The notes beneath the pieces are model-generated. The model made no database searches and was not told the origin of the DNA. It worked only from the letters and a program-made list of their open reading frames with translations. Source: Zwartia panacis (lineage in GTDB: Bacteria; Pseudomonadota; Gammaproteobacteria; Burkholderiales; Burkholderiaceae_B). From it: 64,000 nt of DNA. The translations under genes and the position numbers were made by a program. The stretch's first letter is position 1, and each line of letters begins with the position of its first letter. The stretch lies in contig NZ_JAUHHF010000001.1 of assembly GCF_030410395.1 (NCBI RefSeq), positions 1-64,000 on the forward strand, read 5' to 3'. Shown here in pieces: positions 1 through 7,695 of the stretch.

Positions 1-145
1 TTTGGCTGAGATGTTTGTAGCTCATAAGGTGACTTTGACTTGGCGGTCTGGAAATCTGAGATGCTAGAACACTCTCAGCCAACCCGCCCAATTAATCAAA
101 GTTGCACTTCGTACTTGAAACCACCTTCTTTTTTAGAGACTCACC
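1..145. other. Upstream intergenic region, no gene seen
   Basis: No coding frame with family resemblance is visible. A 9-base inverted repeat (TTGGCTGAG at 2-10, CTCAGCCAA at 74-82) flanks 63 bases, but it is too far apart and too short to call a terminator or operator. A TTGACT hexamer at 35-40 could be a -35 element for the dehydrogenase gene starting at 146, but no convincing -10 lies at the right distance. The region presumably carries the leader of that gene. Confidence 0.3.
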
Positions 146-1207
146 ATGAAAATTATTGTGTTGCCAGGCGATGGCATTGGGATTGAAACAGTTTCCGTAG
201 CAGTGGATGCGCTTGAATTTGTATCTAAAAAATTCAAACTCGATGTGTCCCTCAAGCACGACATCGCAGGGCATGAGAGTCTCAAGAAATATGGCACCAC
301 GATTCACCCTGGTTTGCTCGAGTCCGTCAAAAATGCGGATGGATTGATTCTCGGTCCGATGGCCACTTACGATTTTAAAGACGAAGCCAAGGGCGAGATC
401 AATCCGTCAAAGTTTTTCCGCAAGAGTCTCGACTTGTTCGCCAATATTCGACCCGCCAAGACTTTTCCGGGCTGTGGCACACCACACAAGCCGCTCGATC
501 TCGTGGTCGTACGCGAAAACACCGAAGGCTTTTACGCGGATCGCAATATCGAGTCGGGTGGTAGCGAAATGCTGATCACACCTGATGTCGTCGTATCCTT
601 GCGCCGGATTACGCGACTGTGTTGCGAGCGGATTGCACGTGCGGCCTTCGAGCTCGCGATGACACGCAGAAAACACGTGACAGTTGTTCACAAGGCCAAT
701 GTGCTGAGGCTCGGAGACGGCATGTTCATTGACTCGTGCCGCCTGGTGGGCAAAGAGTTTCCCGAGGTGCAAATCGAAGAGATCATTGTCGATGCGATGA
801 TGGCGCACGTGGTGCGTACGCCGGAGCGTTATGACGTGTTGGTGACGACCAATATGTTCGGCGATATCTTGTCCGATCTCACGGCCGAGCTTTCCGGTAG
901 TCTGGGAATGGCTGGATCAATCAATGCCGGCTCCGATTACGCCATGGCTCAGGCCGCGCACGGCTCGGCGCCAGATATCGCGGGCAAGAACCTTGCCAAT
1001 CCCTTCTCGCAGGTCTGGTCAGTGGCGATGCTCTTGAACTGGTATGGCCAGCGCAAAAACAAGCCTCAGTTTGTGACTGCCGCGCAGGTGATGGAAACCG
1101 CGATGGCACAAGCGATCGCAGCAGGTGAGTCGACCAAAGATATTGGTGGCAAGCTTGGTACCAAAGAGACGGGTCAGGCCTTGCTGGAGCGTTTGTCGAG
1201 GGCTTAA
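146..1207 (+). CDS. Isocitrate/isopropylmalate-family dehydrogenase
   Basis: NAD(P)-dependent decarboxylating dehydrogenase of the isocitrate/isopropylmalate/tartrate superfamily, acting on a (2R,3S)-2-hydroxy acid with a 3-carboxylate or a similar substrate. The 353 residues match the single-domain bacterial enzymes. Visible landmarks are the N-terminal LPGDGIG, the substrate-binding VVRENTEGFYADRN segment (about residues 127-140), the catalytic Lys in VVHKANVLR, and the Asp-rich metal site NMFGDILSDL followed by the nucleotide-binding AAHGSAPDIAGK. It is not a clear leuB: no leuCD neighbours are present, and FYADR replaces the usual EYSG or IYFG. Its neighbours (LigI-like hydrolase, aldolase-like proteins) suggest a catabolic role, which is inference. 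The ATG at 146 begins the conserved N-terminus directly. Confidence 0.85.
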   Translation: MKIIVLPGDGIGIETVSVAVDALEFVSKKFKLDVSLKHDIAGHESLKKYGTTIHPGLLESVKNADGLILGPMATYDFKDEAKGEINPSKFFRKSLDLFANIRPAKTFPGCGTPHKPLDLVVVRENTEGFYADRNIESGGSEMLITPDVVVSLRRITRLCCERIARAAFELAMTRRKHVTVVHKANVLRLGDGMFIDSCRLVGKEFPEVQIEEIIVDAMMAHVVRTPERYDVLVTTNMFGDILSDLTAELSGSLGMAGSINAGSDYAMAQAAHGSAPDIAGKNLANPFSQVWSVAMLLNWYGQRKNKPQFVTAAQVMETAMAQAIAAGESTKDIGGKLGTKETGQALLERLSRA

Positions 1208-1250
1208 ATCAGAGGCCTGAGTGTTCGCTTTAGTACCAGGAAAGGGGCTC

Positions 1251-1670
1251 TTAACCTGCTTTGTTGAGAGCCTCGATTTTTTTCAATGCTCCGGCAATTG
1301 CGTCGCCTGACAGGTTAATTGCCGGAATACCTCGAAACACAAACGCGATCCCCGCAACAGCTTGAAGCTCCGCGACCGAGGCACCCGCGCGGAGTGCCGC
1401 GACTGCGTGGTTTTCAGCGGCTTGAGACAAGTTCATCAACAACATGCCGAACGCCATGAGCTGACTGGTTTTCAGATCCAGTGCCTCTGGTTCGAGCAGC
1501 TGGGCACGCAGGCGTTCAACACCCTCTGTCATCTCCGGCGCTGTCTTAACGCCAAGGGTGATACGCGAGTGAATCCGATCAGGTACGAATCCCAGAATGT
1601 GTTTGTAATTTTCCTCGAGTGCATCGATCATGCTTTGCTCGTGACCTGGTTCGCTCGTTTCTTTGTTCAT
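1251..1670 (-). CDS. Carboxymuconolactone decarboxylase-family protein
   Basis: A 139-residue helical protein of the CMD/AhpD-like fold. The core segment around residues 80-100 (NLSQAAENHAVAALRAGAS) has the conserved His (His88) and the trailing HxxxAxxxGA pattern. The redox CXXC of AhpD is absent and no Cys occurs in the protein, so peroxidase or disulfide activity is not expected. It lies 18 bases downstream of the amidohydrolase gene on the same strand, so it is probably the last gene of a receptor-hydrolase-CMD operon. The substrate is unknown; a lactone or keto-acid decarboxylation step is the family-based guess. Confidence 0.75.
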   Translation of the reverse strand: MNKETSEPGHEQSMIDALEENYKHILGFVPDRIHSRITLGVKTAPEMTEGVERLRAQLLEPEALDLKTSQLMAFGMLLMNLSQAAENHAVAALRAGASVAELQAVAGIAFVFRGIPAINLSGDAIAGALKKIEALNKAG

Positions 1671-1688
1671 GTCAGGGTCTTGTCGGAA

Positions 1689-2594
1689 TCATTGTTGATA
1701 GGGTTTGAAGCCATATAAACGCTCGGCGTTTGTGACGAAAAGTTTTTGGCGCGCTTCATCGTTCGGTATCCATGTTTCCAACAGGTCGAGCAAGTCGATG
1801 TCGTTTGGAATATTGGCGTGGAGACCTGGGTGAGGCCAGTTCGTCCCCCACACGCAGCGATCGACGTGATGCGTCAGCAATGTTTGGGCAAATGGTTTCA
1901 TGTCCGGATAAAGTGGCATACCTGTGGCTGGCACGGGGACATCTGACATCCGGTACCAGCTGGAAATTTTGACCCAGGTATCGGATTTTTGATCGAGCAG
2001 CCGACGCAAGACAGCGAATTCCTCGGAGTGCACACCTGTATTGCCGCGGATCCGTCCCATGTGGTCAAACACTAAGCCAACTGGACAAGCCATCAGACGT
2101 TTTTCAAGACCGATCCAGTCCGCACCATTGAGGATGTTGATTTCAATGTGCCAGCCAAAATCCGCCACCAGCGCCGCGATCGCTTCGAGATCGCGCGTGG
2201 TTGCTCCGTTTGGATACTGATCCATGAGGCGCGCGGCCCGAAATCCGGCGTCATGCAGGCGCTGAATATGCGCCTTGGGGGTTCCCGGCGCAATCGCTGC
2301 AACGCCGCGAAAACGCTCGGGATCGGTCTTGATGAAGTCTTCGGTGATGCTGTTGTCGAAGCTGTAAATCGACCCATGAACTTGCACACCGCGATGCACA
2401 CCCATGATGCGATGCATATTGAGCCAGGATTCGCGCGTACAGACAGGTGGACTGTATTTGCGATTGGGATCCATTGGATAGCGCTCCATCTGGTCGAAGA
2501 TGTGCGCATGACAGTCGATGGTTCCGGCAGGCACCTGGCGTTTGGGGGCGCGCAAATCCAGAATGGGTGGCAGCGGTGTGGCGTGTGGCTTCAT
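1689..2594 (-). CDS. LigI-like amidohydrolase (PDC hydrolase family)
   Basis: A 301-residue TIM-barrel hydrolase of the amidohydrolase family that includes 2-pyrone-4,6-dicarboxylate lactonase (LigI). The metal-ligand pair is in IDCHAHIF (His29, His31), a further FDHMGR motif is at 177-181, and the C-terminal WGTNWPHPG is at 249-257. In characterised amidohydrolases of this type the last motif usually reads GTDWPH or GSDWPH with a catalytic Asp; here residue 252 is Asn, which may alter or weaken hydrolysis. It starts 6 bases after the stop of the Bug receptor gene, so the two are probably co-transcribed and the receptor may bind the precursor. A lactone or dicarboxylic acid substrate is inferred. 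Confidence 0.8.
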   Translation of the reverse strand: MKPHATPLPPILDLRAPKRQVPAGTIDCHAHIFDQMERYPMDPNRKYSPPVCTRESWLNMHRIMGVHRGVQVHGSIYSFDNSITEDFIKTDPERFRGVAAIAPGTPKAHIQRLHDAGFRAARLMDQYPNGATTRDLEAIAALVADFGWHIEINILNGADWIGLEKRLMACPVGLVFDHMGRIRGNTGVHSEEFAVLRRLLDQKSDTWVKISSWYRMSDVPVPATGMPLYPDMKPFAQTLLTHHVDRCVWGTNWPHPGLHANIPNDIDLLDLLETWIPNDEARQKLFVTNAERLYGFKPYQQ

Positions 2595-2600
2595 GACGAC

Positions 2601-3587
2601 TTATTGATTGATGACGATGTTGGCAGCTTTGCCGATTTCTTTATTCGTGTTGTAGTCTTTGTTGACATACTCCTGAAACGCTGCGCGATCCAGAGGAATG
2701 ATTTCCACGCCGAGTCCTGCAAAGCGTTCTTTGACGCTGTCACGCTCAAGCGTCTCCTTCAACGCCTTTGTCAGCTTGTCCATGACAGGTTGAGGCATGC
2801 CTTTGGGTCCAAAAATCCCTGTGTACGTCATCATGTCAAAGTCTTTCACGCCGAGCTCTTCAAACGTTGGCACATTGGGGAGCAAAGGTGAGCGCGTCTT
2901 GCCTGTTTGCGCCAAAGGAATCAGTGCGCCACTCTTGATGTGTTGAAGCGACGCGGTGAGTTGGTCCATCATCGTGTCCACTTGGCCGCCAATCACGTCC
3001 ACCAAGGCGGGGCCGCTACCCTTGTAGGGAATGTGATTGAGCTTGACGCCCATTTTCAAGGCCAGTAATTCAAGTGCAAGGTGTTGGGTCGAACCGTTAC
3101 CTGCTGAGCCCACGGAAATTGGGTTTTTGTCTGTTTTGGCGCGCGCAGCAAAATCAGCAAAATTTTTCATCGACCCTTTGGCCGAGGCACTCAAGACAAT
3201 TGGCACGGCATGAATGGGTCCAATCGCAACTAAGTCTGTCACGGGGTTGTAGGGCGATGTCGGCGTGAGCGCAGGCGCAATCGAGATTGATCCACTCGAA
3301 CCCAACAGCAAGGTGTAGCCGTCCGGCGTGGATTTCACGACGCCGGTACTACCGATAAAACCACCTGCACCGGGCTTGTTTTCGACAATCACTTGCTGAC
3401 CCAGAATCTCGGACATGCTGGGTGCGACCGCGCGGGCGGTAATGTCGACGTTGCCACCAGGCGCCCAAGGCACGACCAGTTTGATCGGCTGTTTAGGGAA
3501 GTCCTGGGCTTGAGCCTGAGTGCCTGTTGCCAAGGCGAGGGCGCAGACTGACAGGGCCAGGCTGGGAAGAAGTCTGGATAGTTTCAT
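2601..3587 (-). CDS. Bug/TctC-family substrate-binding receptor (A)
   Basis: Periplasmic solute-binding protein of the tripartite tricarboxylate family (Bug), about 328 residues. The start is set at the ATG at 3587, preceded by GGAG and beginning a classic signal peptide (MKLSRLLPSLALSVCALALA, cleavage near residue 28 after TQAQA). A longer reading to 3707 adds 40 residues without signal-peptide character. Family hallmarks are the PIKLVVPWAPGG strand after cleavage, GGFIGS, and IPYKGSGPALVDVIGGQVD. No TctA/TctB membrane subunits lie nearby, as is usual for orphan Bug proteins in Burkholderiales. The ligand is probably the carboxylate handled by the adjacent hydrolase and CMD genes (inference). 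Confidence 0.92.
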   Translation of the reverse strand: MKLSRLLPSLALSVCALALATGTQAQAQDFPKQPIKLVVPWAPGGNVDITARAVAPSMSEILGQQVIVENKPGAGGFIGSTGVVKSTPDGYTLLLGSSGSISIAPALTPTSPYNPVTDLVAIGPIHAVPIVLSASAKGSMKNFADFAARAKTDKNPISVGSAGNGSTQHLALELLALKMGVKLNHIPYKGSGPALVDVIGGQVDTMMDQLTASLQHIKSGALIPLAQTGKTRSPLLPNVPTFEELGVKDFDMMTYTGIFGPKGMPQPVMDKLTKALKETLERDSVKERFAGLGVEIIPLDRAAFQEYVNKDYNTNKEIGKAANIVINQ

Positions 3588-3803
3588 AGCGGTCTCCGAA
3601 TGCCTCAGTCTCGAAGCAGGTGCCAGAAAGGCGCCAGAGGGATGCTTGTAGACTGAGCAACTGTTTTTGGTATCGCTTAGACTATTGGTTTTGAGGGCGT
3701 CGTGCAAGCCATTTCTAGGACGTCCTTTGTGCTAACGTAACGCGCACCGCATTTTCCTGCCGGATGAGTCCGGCCGGTTGGCAAAGAGACAAGGAATAAC
3801 CGA
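3588..3803. promoter_or_regulatory. Divergent intergenic region, Bug receptor / DapA-like lyase
   Basis: These 216 bases separate two divergently transcribed genes and must hold both promoters. A small stem (CCGGA-TGAG-TCCGG, 3760-3773) lies about 30 bases before the lyase ATG, and an AAGGA ribosome-binding site precedes that ATG. No regulator gene is adjacent and no clear promoter pair could be assigned by eye. Confidence 0.35.
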
Positions 3804-4745
3804 ATGACTGCGAACACCTTTAACGAGACCGCCGAAGGCGTCTACCTGATTACCGTGACCCCCTTTAAAGACAATGGGGACCTCGATTTGGCCAGCACAG
3901 ACCGTATGGTCGACTTCTGTCTCGAGCGCGGCGTGACGGGTTTGACTATTCTTGGCATCATGGGTGAAGCCACCAAGCTGACTGCCGAGGAGTCGCGCCA
4001 GTTTGTTCGTCAGGTGCTCGCCCGCGTTCAGGGCAAAGTCCCCGTCGTCGTGGGGGCTTCTGCCGCTGGCTTTGCGCCAATGAGCGAGCTCACCAAAAGC
4101 GTCATGGACATGGGCGCTGCCGGAGTCATGGTCGCACCGCCATCGACCGTGCGTACCGATGACCAGATTTGCAGTTACTTCGACATGGTGACCGAGACTT
4201 TGGGGCCCGATGTGCCCTGGTGCTTGCAGGATCACCCCACCTCGACGGGTGTGCAGATGTCTTCAAGCGTCGTCTTGCGAATTTTGAAAAACTCGCCAAC
4301 CTGCGTGATGCTCAAACACGAGGATTTCCCAGGGTTGGCCAAGCTGTCGGCTGTGCGTCAGGCGATCGAAAAGGGTGATTTGCGCAAGATTTCGATACTG
4401 ACCGGTAATGGTGGCGGCTTGTTCCTGCCCGAAGAAATGGTACGTGGCGCCAACGGCGCGATGACCGGCTTTGCCTACCCAGAGATGATGGTCGACGTCG
4501 TGAACGCCTTTAAAGCAGGAAATGTCGAGCGCGCTTTCGATATTTTTGATTGCTATTTGCCACTGGCCAAGTACGAGCAACAGGCGGGCGTCGGTTTGGC
4601 TGTGCGCAAGCATCTGCTGGCCCAGCGTGGTGCGATCGCCTCGGCTGCTGTCAGAAAGCCAGGTCCAAAATTATCCGCACTCGACCTAGCCGACATTGCC
4701 CGACTGGTCGCCAGGCAAGAGAAAAAACTGGCAGCCCTGGGTTAA
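3804..4745 (+). CDS. DapA-family (class I) aldolase/lyase
   Basis: A 313-residue TIM barrel of the dihydrodipicolinate synthase/N-acetylneuraminate lyase family, which forms a Schiff base with pyruvate or another 2-oxo acid. The Schiff-base Lys is visible as Lys171 in CVMLKHEDFPG. It is not a normal DHDPS: the active-site Thr-Thr of GTTGE is Ile-Met (GIMGEA, 51-56), and the Tyr that normally precedes the Asn-x-Pro motif is Gln142 (LQDHPTSTG). These changes point to a different donor or a retro-aldol, dehydratase or hydrolase-type reaction. The RraA-like gene follows after 65 bases on the same strand and is probably in the same operon. The length fits the family. Confidence 0.85.
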   Translation: MTANTFNETAEGVYLITVTPFKDNGDLDLASTDRMVDFCLERGVTGLTILGIMGEATKLTAEESRQFVRQVLARVQGKVPVVVGASAAGFAPMSELTKSVMDMGAAGVMVAPPSTVRTDDQICSYFDMVTETLGPDVPWCLQDHPTSTGVQMSSSVVLRILKNSPTCVMLKHEDFPGLAKLSAVRQAIEKGDLRKISILTGNGGGLFLPEEMVRGANGAMTGFAYPEMMVDVVNAFKAGNVERAFDIFDCYLPLAKYEQQAGVGLAVRKHLLAQRGAIASAAVRKPGPKLSALDLADIARLVARQEKKLAALG

Positions 4746-4810
4746 TCATTCAGATCCCCTAGGTTCGCTTTTAATCAATAACCACTCAATCAGTATCCCG
4801 GAGATTACTC

Positions 4811-5524
4811 ATGGTAGATATGCAACTTGATCCCAAGGTGAAAGACATCCTCGCAGGGATCTCCACCGCAACCTTGACAACGATTTTGCTCAAGAAGGGT
4901 TTGCGCAACGTTTGGATGCGCGGCACCAAGCCCATCCGCGCTGGTCAGCCACGTCTGGTGGCGCGCGCGTTCACACTGCGCTTTGTGCCAGCACGCGAGG
5001 ATTTGGCGACGCCGGAGTCTTGGTCGTCACCAAAGTCCACGCGTGGAGCGATTGAAGACATGCCCGAAGGCTGCATCGCCGTGGTGGATTCGATGGGTGT
5101 TCAGGATGCCGGTATTTTTGGCGATATCTTGTGCGCGCGCATGGCGAAAAAGAAAGTGGCCGCGCTTGTGACAGATGGCGTGGTACGCGATCTCGCGGGT
5201 GTGCTCGGAACTGGATTGCCTGTGTGGTGTTCCGGTGCTGCAGCACCTCCATCAGTGGCGGGTCTGACCTTTGTGGACTGGCAGCAGCCCATCGGTTGCG
5301 GTGGTGTTGCCGTGTTTCCCGGCGATGTCGTAGTCGTGGACGATGATGGCGCAGTCCTGATTCCCGCCGCGATGCTCGATGACGTGGTGACCAGCGCAGC
5401 GGCTCAGGAAAAATTGGAAACCTGGATCATGTCCCAGGTTGAAAAGGGCCATCCTCTGCCAGGTCTGTATCCACCCAACGCAGAAAATCTGGCGCGCTAC
5501 AAGGCGGAAACAGGCCAGAAGTAA
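4811..5524 (+). CDS. RraA-like / CHA-HMG aldolase-family protein
   Basis: A 237-residue protein of the RraA/dimethylmenaquinone methyltransferase superfamily, which includes 4-hydroxy-4-methyl-2-oxoglutarate/4-carboxy-4-hydroxy-2-oxoadipate aldolases (LigK, GalC, ProA). The signature segment is present: FGDILCARMAKKKVAALVTD and DGVVRD, with Gly104-Asp105, Asp122-Gly123 and Arg126-Asp127 in the places used for pyruvate and divalent-metal binding. At 237 residues it is longer than true RNase E inhibitor RraA (about 160) and matches the aldolase branch. Context with LigI-like and DapA-like genes favours a class II pyruvate aldolase over an RNase regulator (inference). A terminator follows the gene. 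Confidence 0.82.
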   Translation: MVDMQLDPKVKDILAGISTATLTTILLKKGLRNVWMRGTKPIRAGQPRLVARAFTLRFVPAREDLATPESWSSPKSTRGAIEDMPEGCIAVVDSMGVQDAGIFGDILCARMAKKKVAALVTDGVVRDLAGVLGTGLPVWCSGAAAPPSVAGLTFVDWQQPIGCGGVAVFPGDVVVVDDDGAVLIPAAMLDDVVTSAAAQEKLETWIMSQVEKGHPLPGLYPPNAENLARYKAETGQK

Positions 5525-5548
5525 TCAGTTTGCTGTGTTCTATTCGAG

Positions 5549-5578
5549 AGGTCTGCGCAAAAGCGCAGACCTTTTTTT
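5549..5578 (+). terminator. Rho-independent terminator after the RraA-like gene
   Basis: A perfect 10-base stem AGGTCTGCGC (5549-5558), AAAA loop and GCGCAGACCT (5563-5572) are followed by a run of seven T. It lies 24 bases after the RraA-like stop and ends the plus-strand dapA-like/rraA-like transcript ahead of the convergent PAP2 gene. Confidence 0.92.
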
Positions 5579-5597
5579 ACGCTTTACATCAAACGAT

Positions 5598-6437
5598 TTA
5601 TGCCGCTATGTTGCTGTTGCGAGATGGTCCAAATGAGCGCCAGGTAAACCACGCGATACTGATCATTGCGATGGCAGCCGCGACAAATTGAGCGGGTCTT
5701 GTTTCTGGAAAGTCGATGGTGGTGGTCAAGAGGATATAGACCCCAACGAGACCTGCGGCGCTGATGATGCGCATCAACCATGACTGAGGTCGCAAGGCGC
5801 GTGCGGGTATGCGTTGCGTCAGCCAGACGCCTGCAACACCGCTGAACAGTCCGATCGCCGCACCTGCGCAGACATCTGCTGGCCAGTGCGCACCCACTGC
5901 GATGCGTGCGACGCCCGCCAGAGTCGCCACCACAAACAACCAGCGGTAGGCACCTCGTTTGTCAGGTTCGAGCGCAAAATAAAAGGCCGTCAAAATAGAA
6001 AAAGCCGTGAGTGTGTGTCCGGAGGGCATCGACAGCGAAGTCAGCGGTTTGCCCAGGATGTAAAAGCTTGCGGGATCCAGCACGGAGGCCGGGCGGGGCA
6101 TTTCGAGCGTGTGCTTGAGGATTCGTGAAATGATTCCGGAGATCGCCCCACCGCAGAGGGCGGCGGTGAGCAAGCGTGGTGCGAGCAGCAGCAAGGGACA
6201 TGCAAGGGCGAAGATTCCCCAGCCATTGCCAAGCATATTAAAGCTTGCCCAAAACAAATCAGGCAGAGCCCGGGCGGAGGTATTGATCAGACGAAACAAT
6301 TGGGGTTCGGGTGCGAACAGCCAAAGCCCCAACCACACGACAAGCGGAATCAGGCACCAGACAAAGTCCCGGCCTTGTACTGTCGGGACATTGCTGGCGC
6401 GAGACACCGCGGCCTGTTGATCTCGAGGATCAGACAT
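5598..6437 (-). CDS. PAP2-family membrane phosphatase
   Basis: Integral membrane phosphatase of the PAP2/undecaprenyl-diphosphatase superfamily, about 279 residues with roughly six hydrophobic segments. The three phosphatase motifs are clear: KHTLEMPRP (KxxxxxxRP), MPSGHTL (PSGH) and RIAVGAHWPADV (SRxxxxxHxxxD type with Ala for Ser). It overlaps the end of the GT9 gene by 8 bases and closes the envelope operon. Recycling of a polyprenyl carrier or dephosphorylation of a lipid such as lipid A or phosphatidate are the family options; context with polyprenyl-type transferases favours the former (inference). An upstream in-frame TTG at 6455 is less likely than the ATG at 6437. Confidence 0.88.
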   Translation of the reverse strand: MSDPRDQQAAVSRASNVPTVQGRDFVWCLIPLVVWLGLWLFAPEPQLFRLINTSARALPDLFWASFNMLGNGWGIFALACPLLLLAPRLLTAALCGGAISGIISRILKHTLEMPRPASVLDPASFYILGKPLTSLSMPSGHTLTAFSILTAFYFALEPDKRGAYRWLFVVATLAGVARIAVGAHWPADVCAGAAIGLFSGVAGVWLTQRIPARALRPQSWLMRIISAAGLVGVYILLTTTIDFPETRPAQFVAAAIAMISIAWFTWRSFGPSRNSNIAA

Positions 6438-7683
6438 GCGCACGGGCCGCTTCAAACTGCACAGCGACTTTCTCCATCACCTGCGCCACAGAGATTGCCT
6501 GCATGCAGACATTGTCCGAGCAAGGCGTTTTACGGTGATTGGCGGCGCTCACGCAAGGCGAGCAGGCGAGTTGAGCGGTGATGGGGATTGACTTGCCCAG
6601 CGAGCCATATAAGGCAGGTGTTTCGGGTCCGAACAATACCACCGTATGCAGATCCGTTACGGATGAAAAATGCCCGGGACCCGAGTCGTTGGTGACCATG
6701 ACATCGGCCAGACTGTATAGAGCGGGTAATTCGGAGAAAGAGACTTGGCCTGCAAAGTTGAGCGCACTGCTCACCTGAGCGCCTACCCGAACGTTTTCGA
6801 CATACTCAAATTCCGAAGGGGAACCGGTGATCAAAATCAGGCTGTCAGGCCATTTGCGATTGAGTTCAATAATCAGCGCAGAGAAACGTTCAGGCGCCCA
6901 GCGACGTTGAACCAGTAATTCGCTTGCGTTGGGATTGACCAGAAAGAGGGGTTGGTTGCCCAGTTTGAACACGCACTGTGCATTTTTTGCGAGCGCTTCG
7001 ATGCGATCGAGCACAGTTTGACGAACGGCAGGATCAATCACTGCCTGTGCGATCTTGATCGCTTCGTCGGGAATATGTATTTTGCTAAACGGGGTTTCCT
7101 GATCAGTCGAGAATGCGGCATGAATCAGGGACAGGAAGTTTTTGGCGATGTGGATGTGGGGGTTGTAATGAACCTTGTGGGTCAGCATGTTGCCGCGCCA
7201 CAGACCTTCACCGTGAAAGATGTGATAACCGACCCGGCGTCGCGCGCCACACAAACCGGTCAGGAGCGCTGTAAAACGCGAAAAAAGCTCCAGATCAATG
7301 ACAGTATCAATCTTGCGTGCGCGTGCCCATACGAAAAACTTGAGCGTATCTCGTGCGAGTGAGACGACCGAGCTCGAGTCGATCGTGAACACATTTTCAG
7401 CGGGTACGGTGTTGAGCAAACTCAAACTGGCCTGGTTGCTTTTGAAAATCAAAAAGAAGATCTCTGCCCCACGCGCTTGTGTATCGCGCATCGCGGGATC
7501 GACAATGATGGCGCTCCCCATTTCGGAAAGTTCGATAAAGAGAACTTTACGGGGCATCGCAGGCTTGCCCGCAAACAGGCGTGTGATCCAGTCGATCAGG
7601 ATCACGATGGGGGTGAATAAGGCACAAAGCGGAACACCGACGCGATGGTCGATGGTGCGCATGGTATCAACACTTAAGCTCAT
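6430..7683 (-). CDS. GT9 (heptosyltransferase-like) glycosyltransferase
   Basis: A 417-residue glycosyltransferase of family 9, related to LPS heptosyltransferases WaaC/WaaF/WaaQ. The N-terminal strand KVLFIELSEMGSAIIVDPAM (about 45-64) corresponds to the usual ilfirlsxiGDvlltxPa, and the C-terminal donor site is TNDSGPGHFSS plus VVLFGPETPALYG. Unlike most GT9 enzymes it carries a roughly 44-residue extension with a hydrophobic stretch (VPLCALFTPIVILIDWI), so it is probably anchored to the inner membrane. A C-terminal Cys cluster (ACSPCVSAANH...PCSDNVC) resembles the cysteine motif in many GT9 proteins. It likely adds a sugar to an LPS core or lipid-linked acceptor. Confidence 0.88.
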   Translation of the reverse strand: MSLSVDTMRTIDHRVGVPLCALFTPIVILIDWITRLFAGKPAMPRKVLFIELSEMGSAIIVDPAMRDTQARGAEIFFLIFKSNQASLSLLNTVPAENVFTIDSSSVVSLARDTLKFFVWARARKIDTVIDLELFSRFTALLTGLCGARRRVGYHIFHGEGLWRGNMLTHKVHYNPHIHIAKNFLSLIHAAFSTDQETPFSKIHIPDEAIKIAQAVIDPAVRQTVLDRIEALAKNAQCVFKLGNQPLFLVNPNASELLVQRRWAPERFSALIIELNRKWPDSLILITGSPSEFEYVENVRVGAQVSSALNFAGQVSFSELPALYSLADVMVTNDSGPGHFSSVTDLHTVVLFGPETPALYGSLGKSIPITAQLACSPCVSAANHRKTPCSDNVCMQAISVAQVMEKVAVQFEAARAHV

Positions 7684-7695
7684 AAGCTGAGTATT

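Noticed and set aside
1-82. 9-base inverted repeat as terminator or operator
   Set aside because: The arms are 63 bases apart and short, with no T-run; probably chance.
3804-4745. Annotation as dihydrodipicolinate synthase (dapA)
   Set aside because: Two active-site motifs differ from DHDPS and the context is catabolic.
4811-5524. Annotation as RNase E inhibitor RraA
   Set aside because: It is much longer than RraA and has the aldolase-branch residues and context; the regulator name is inherited by similarity.
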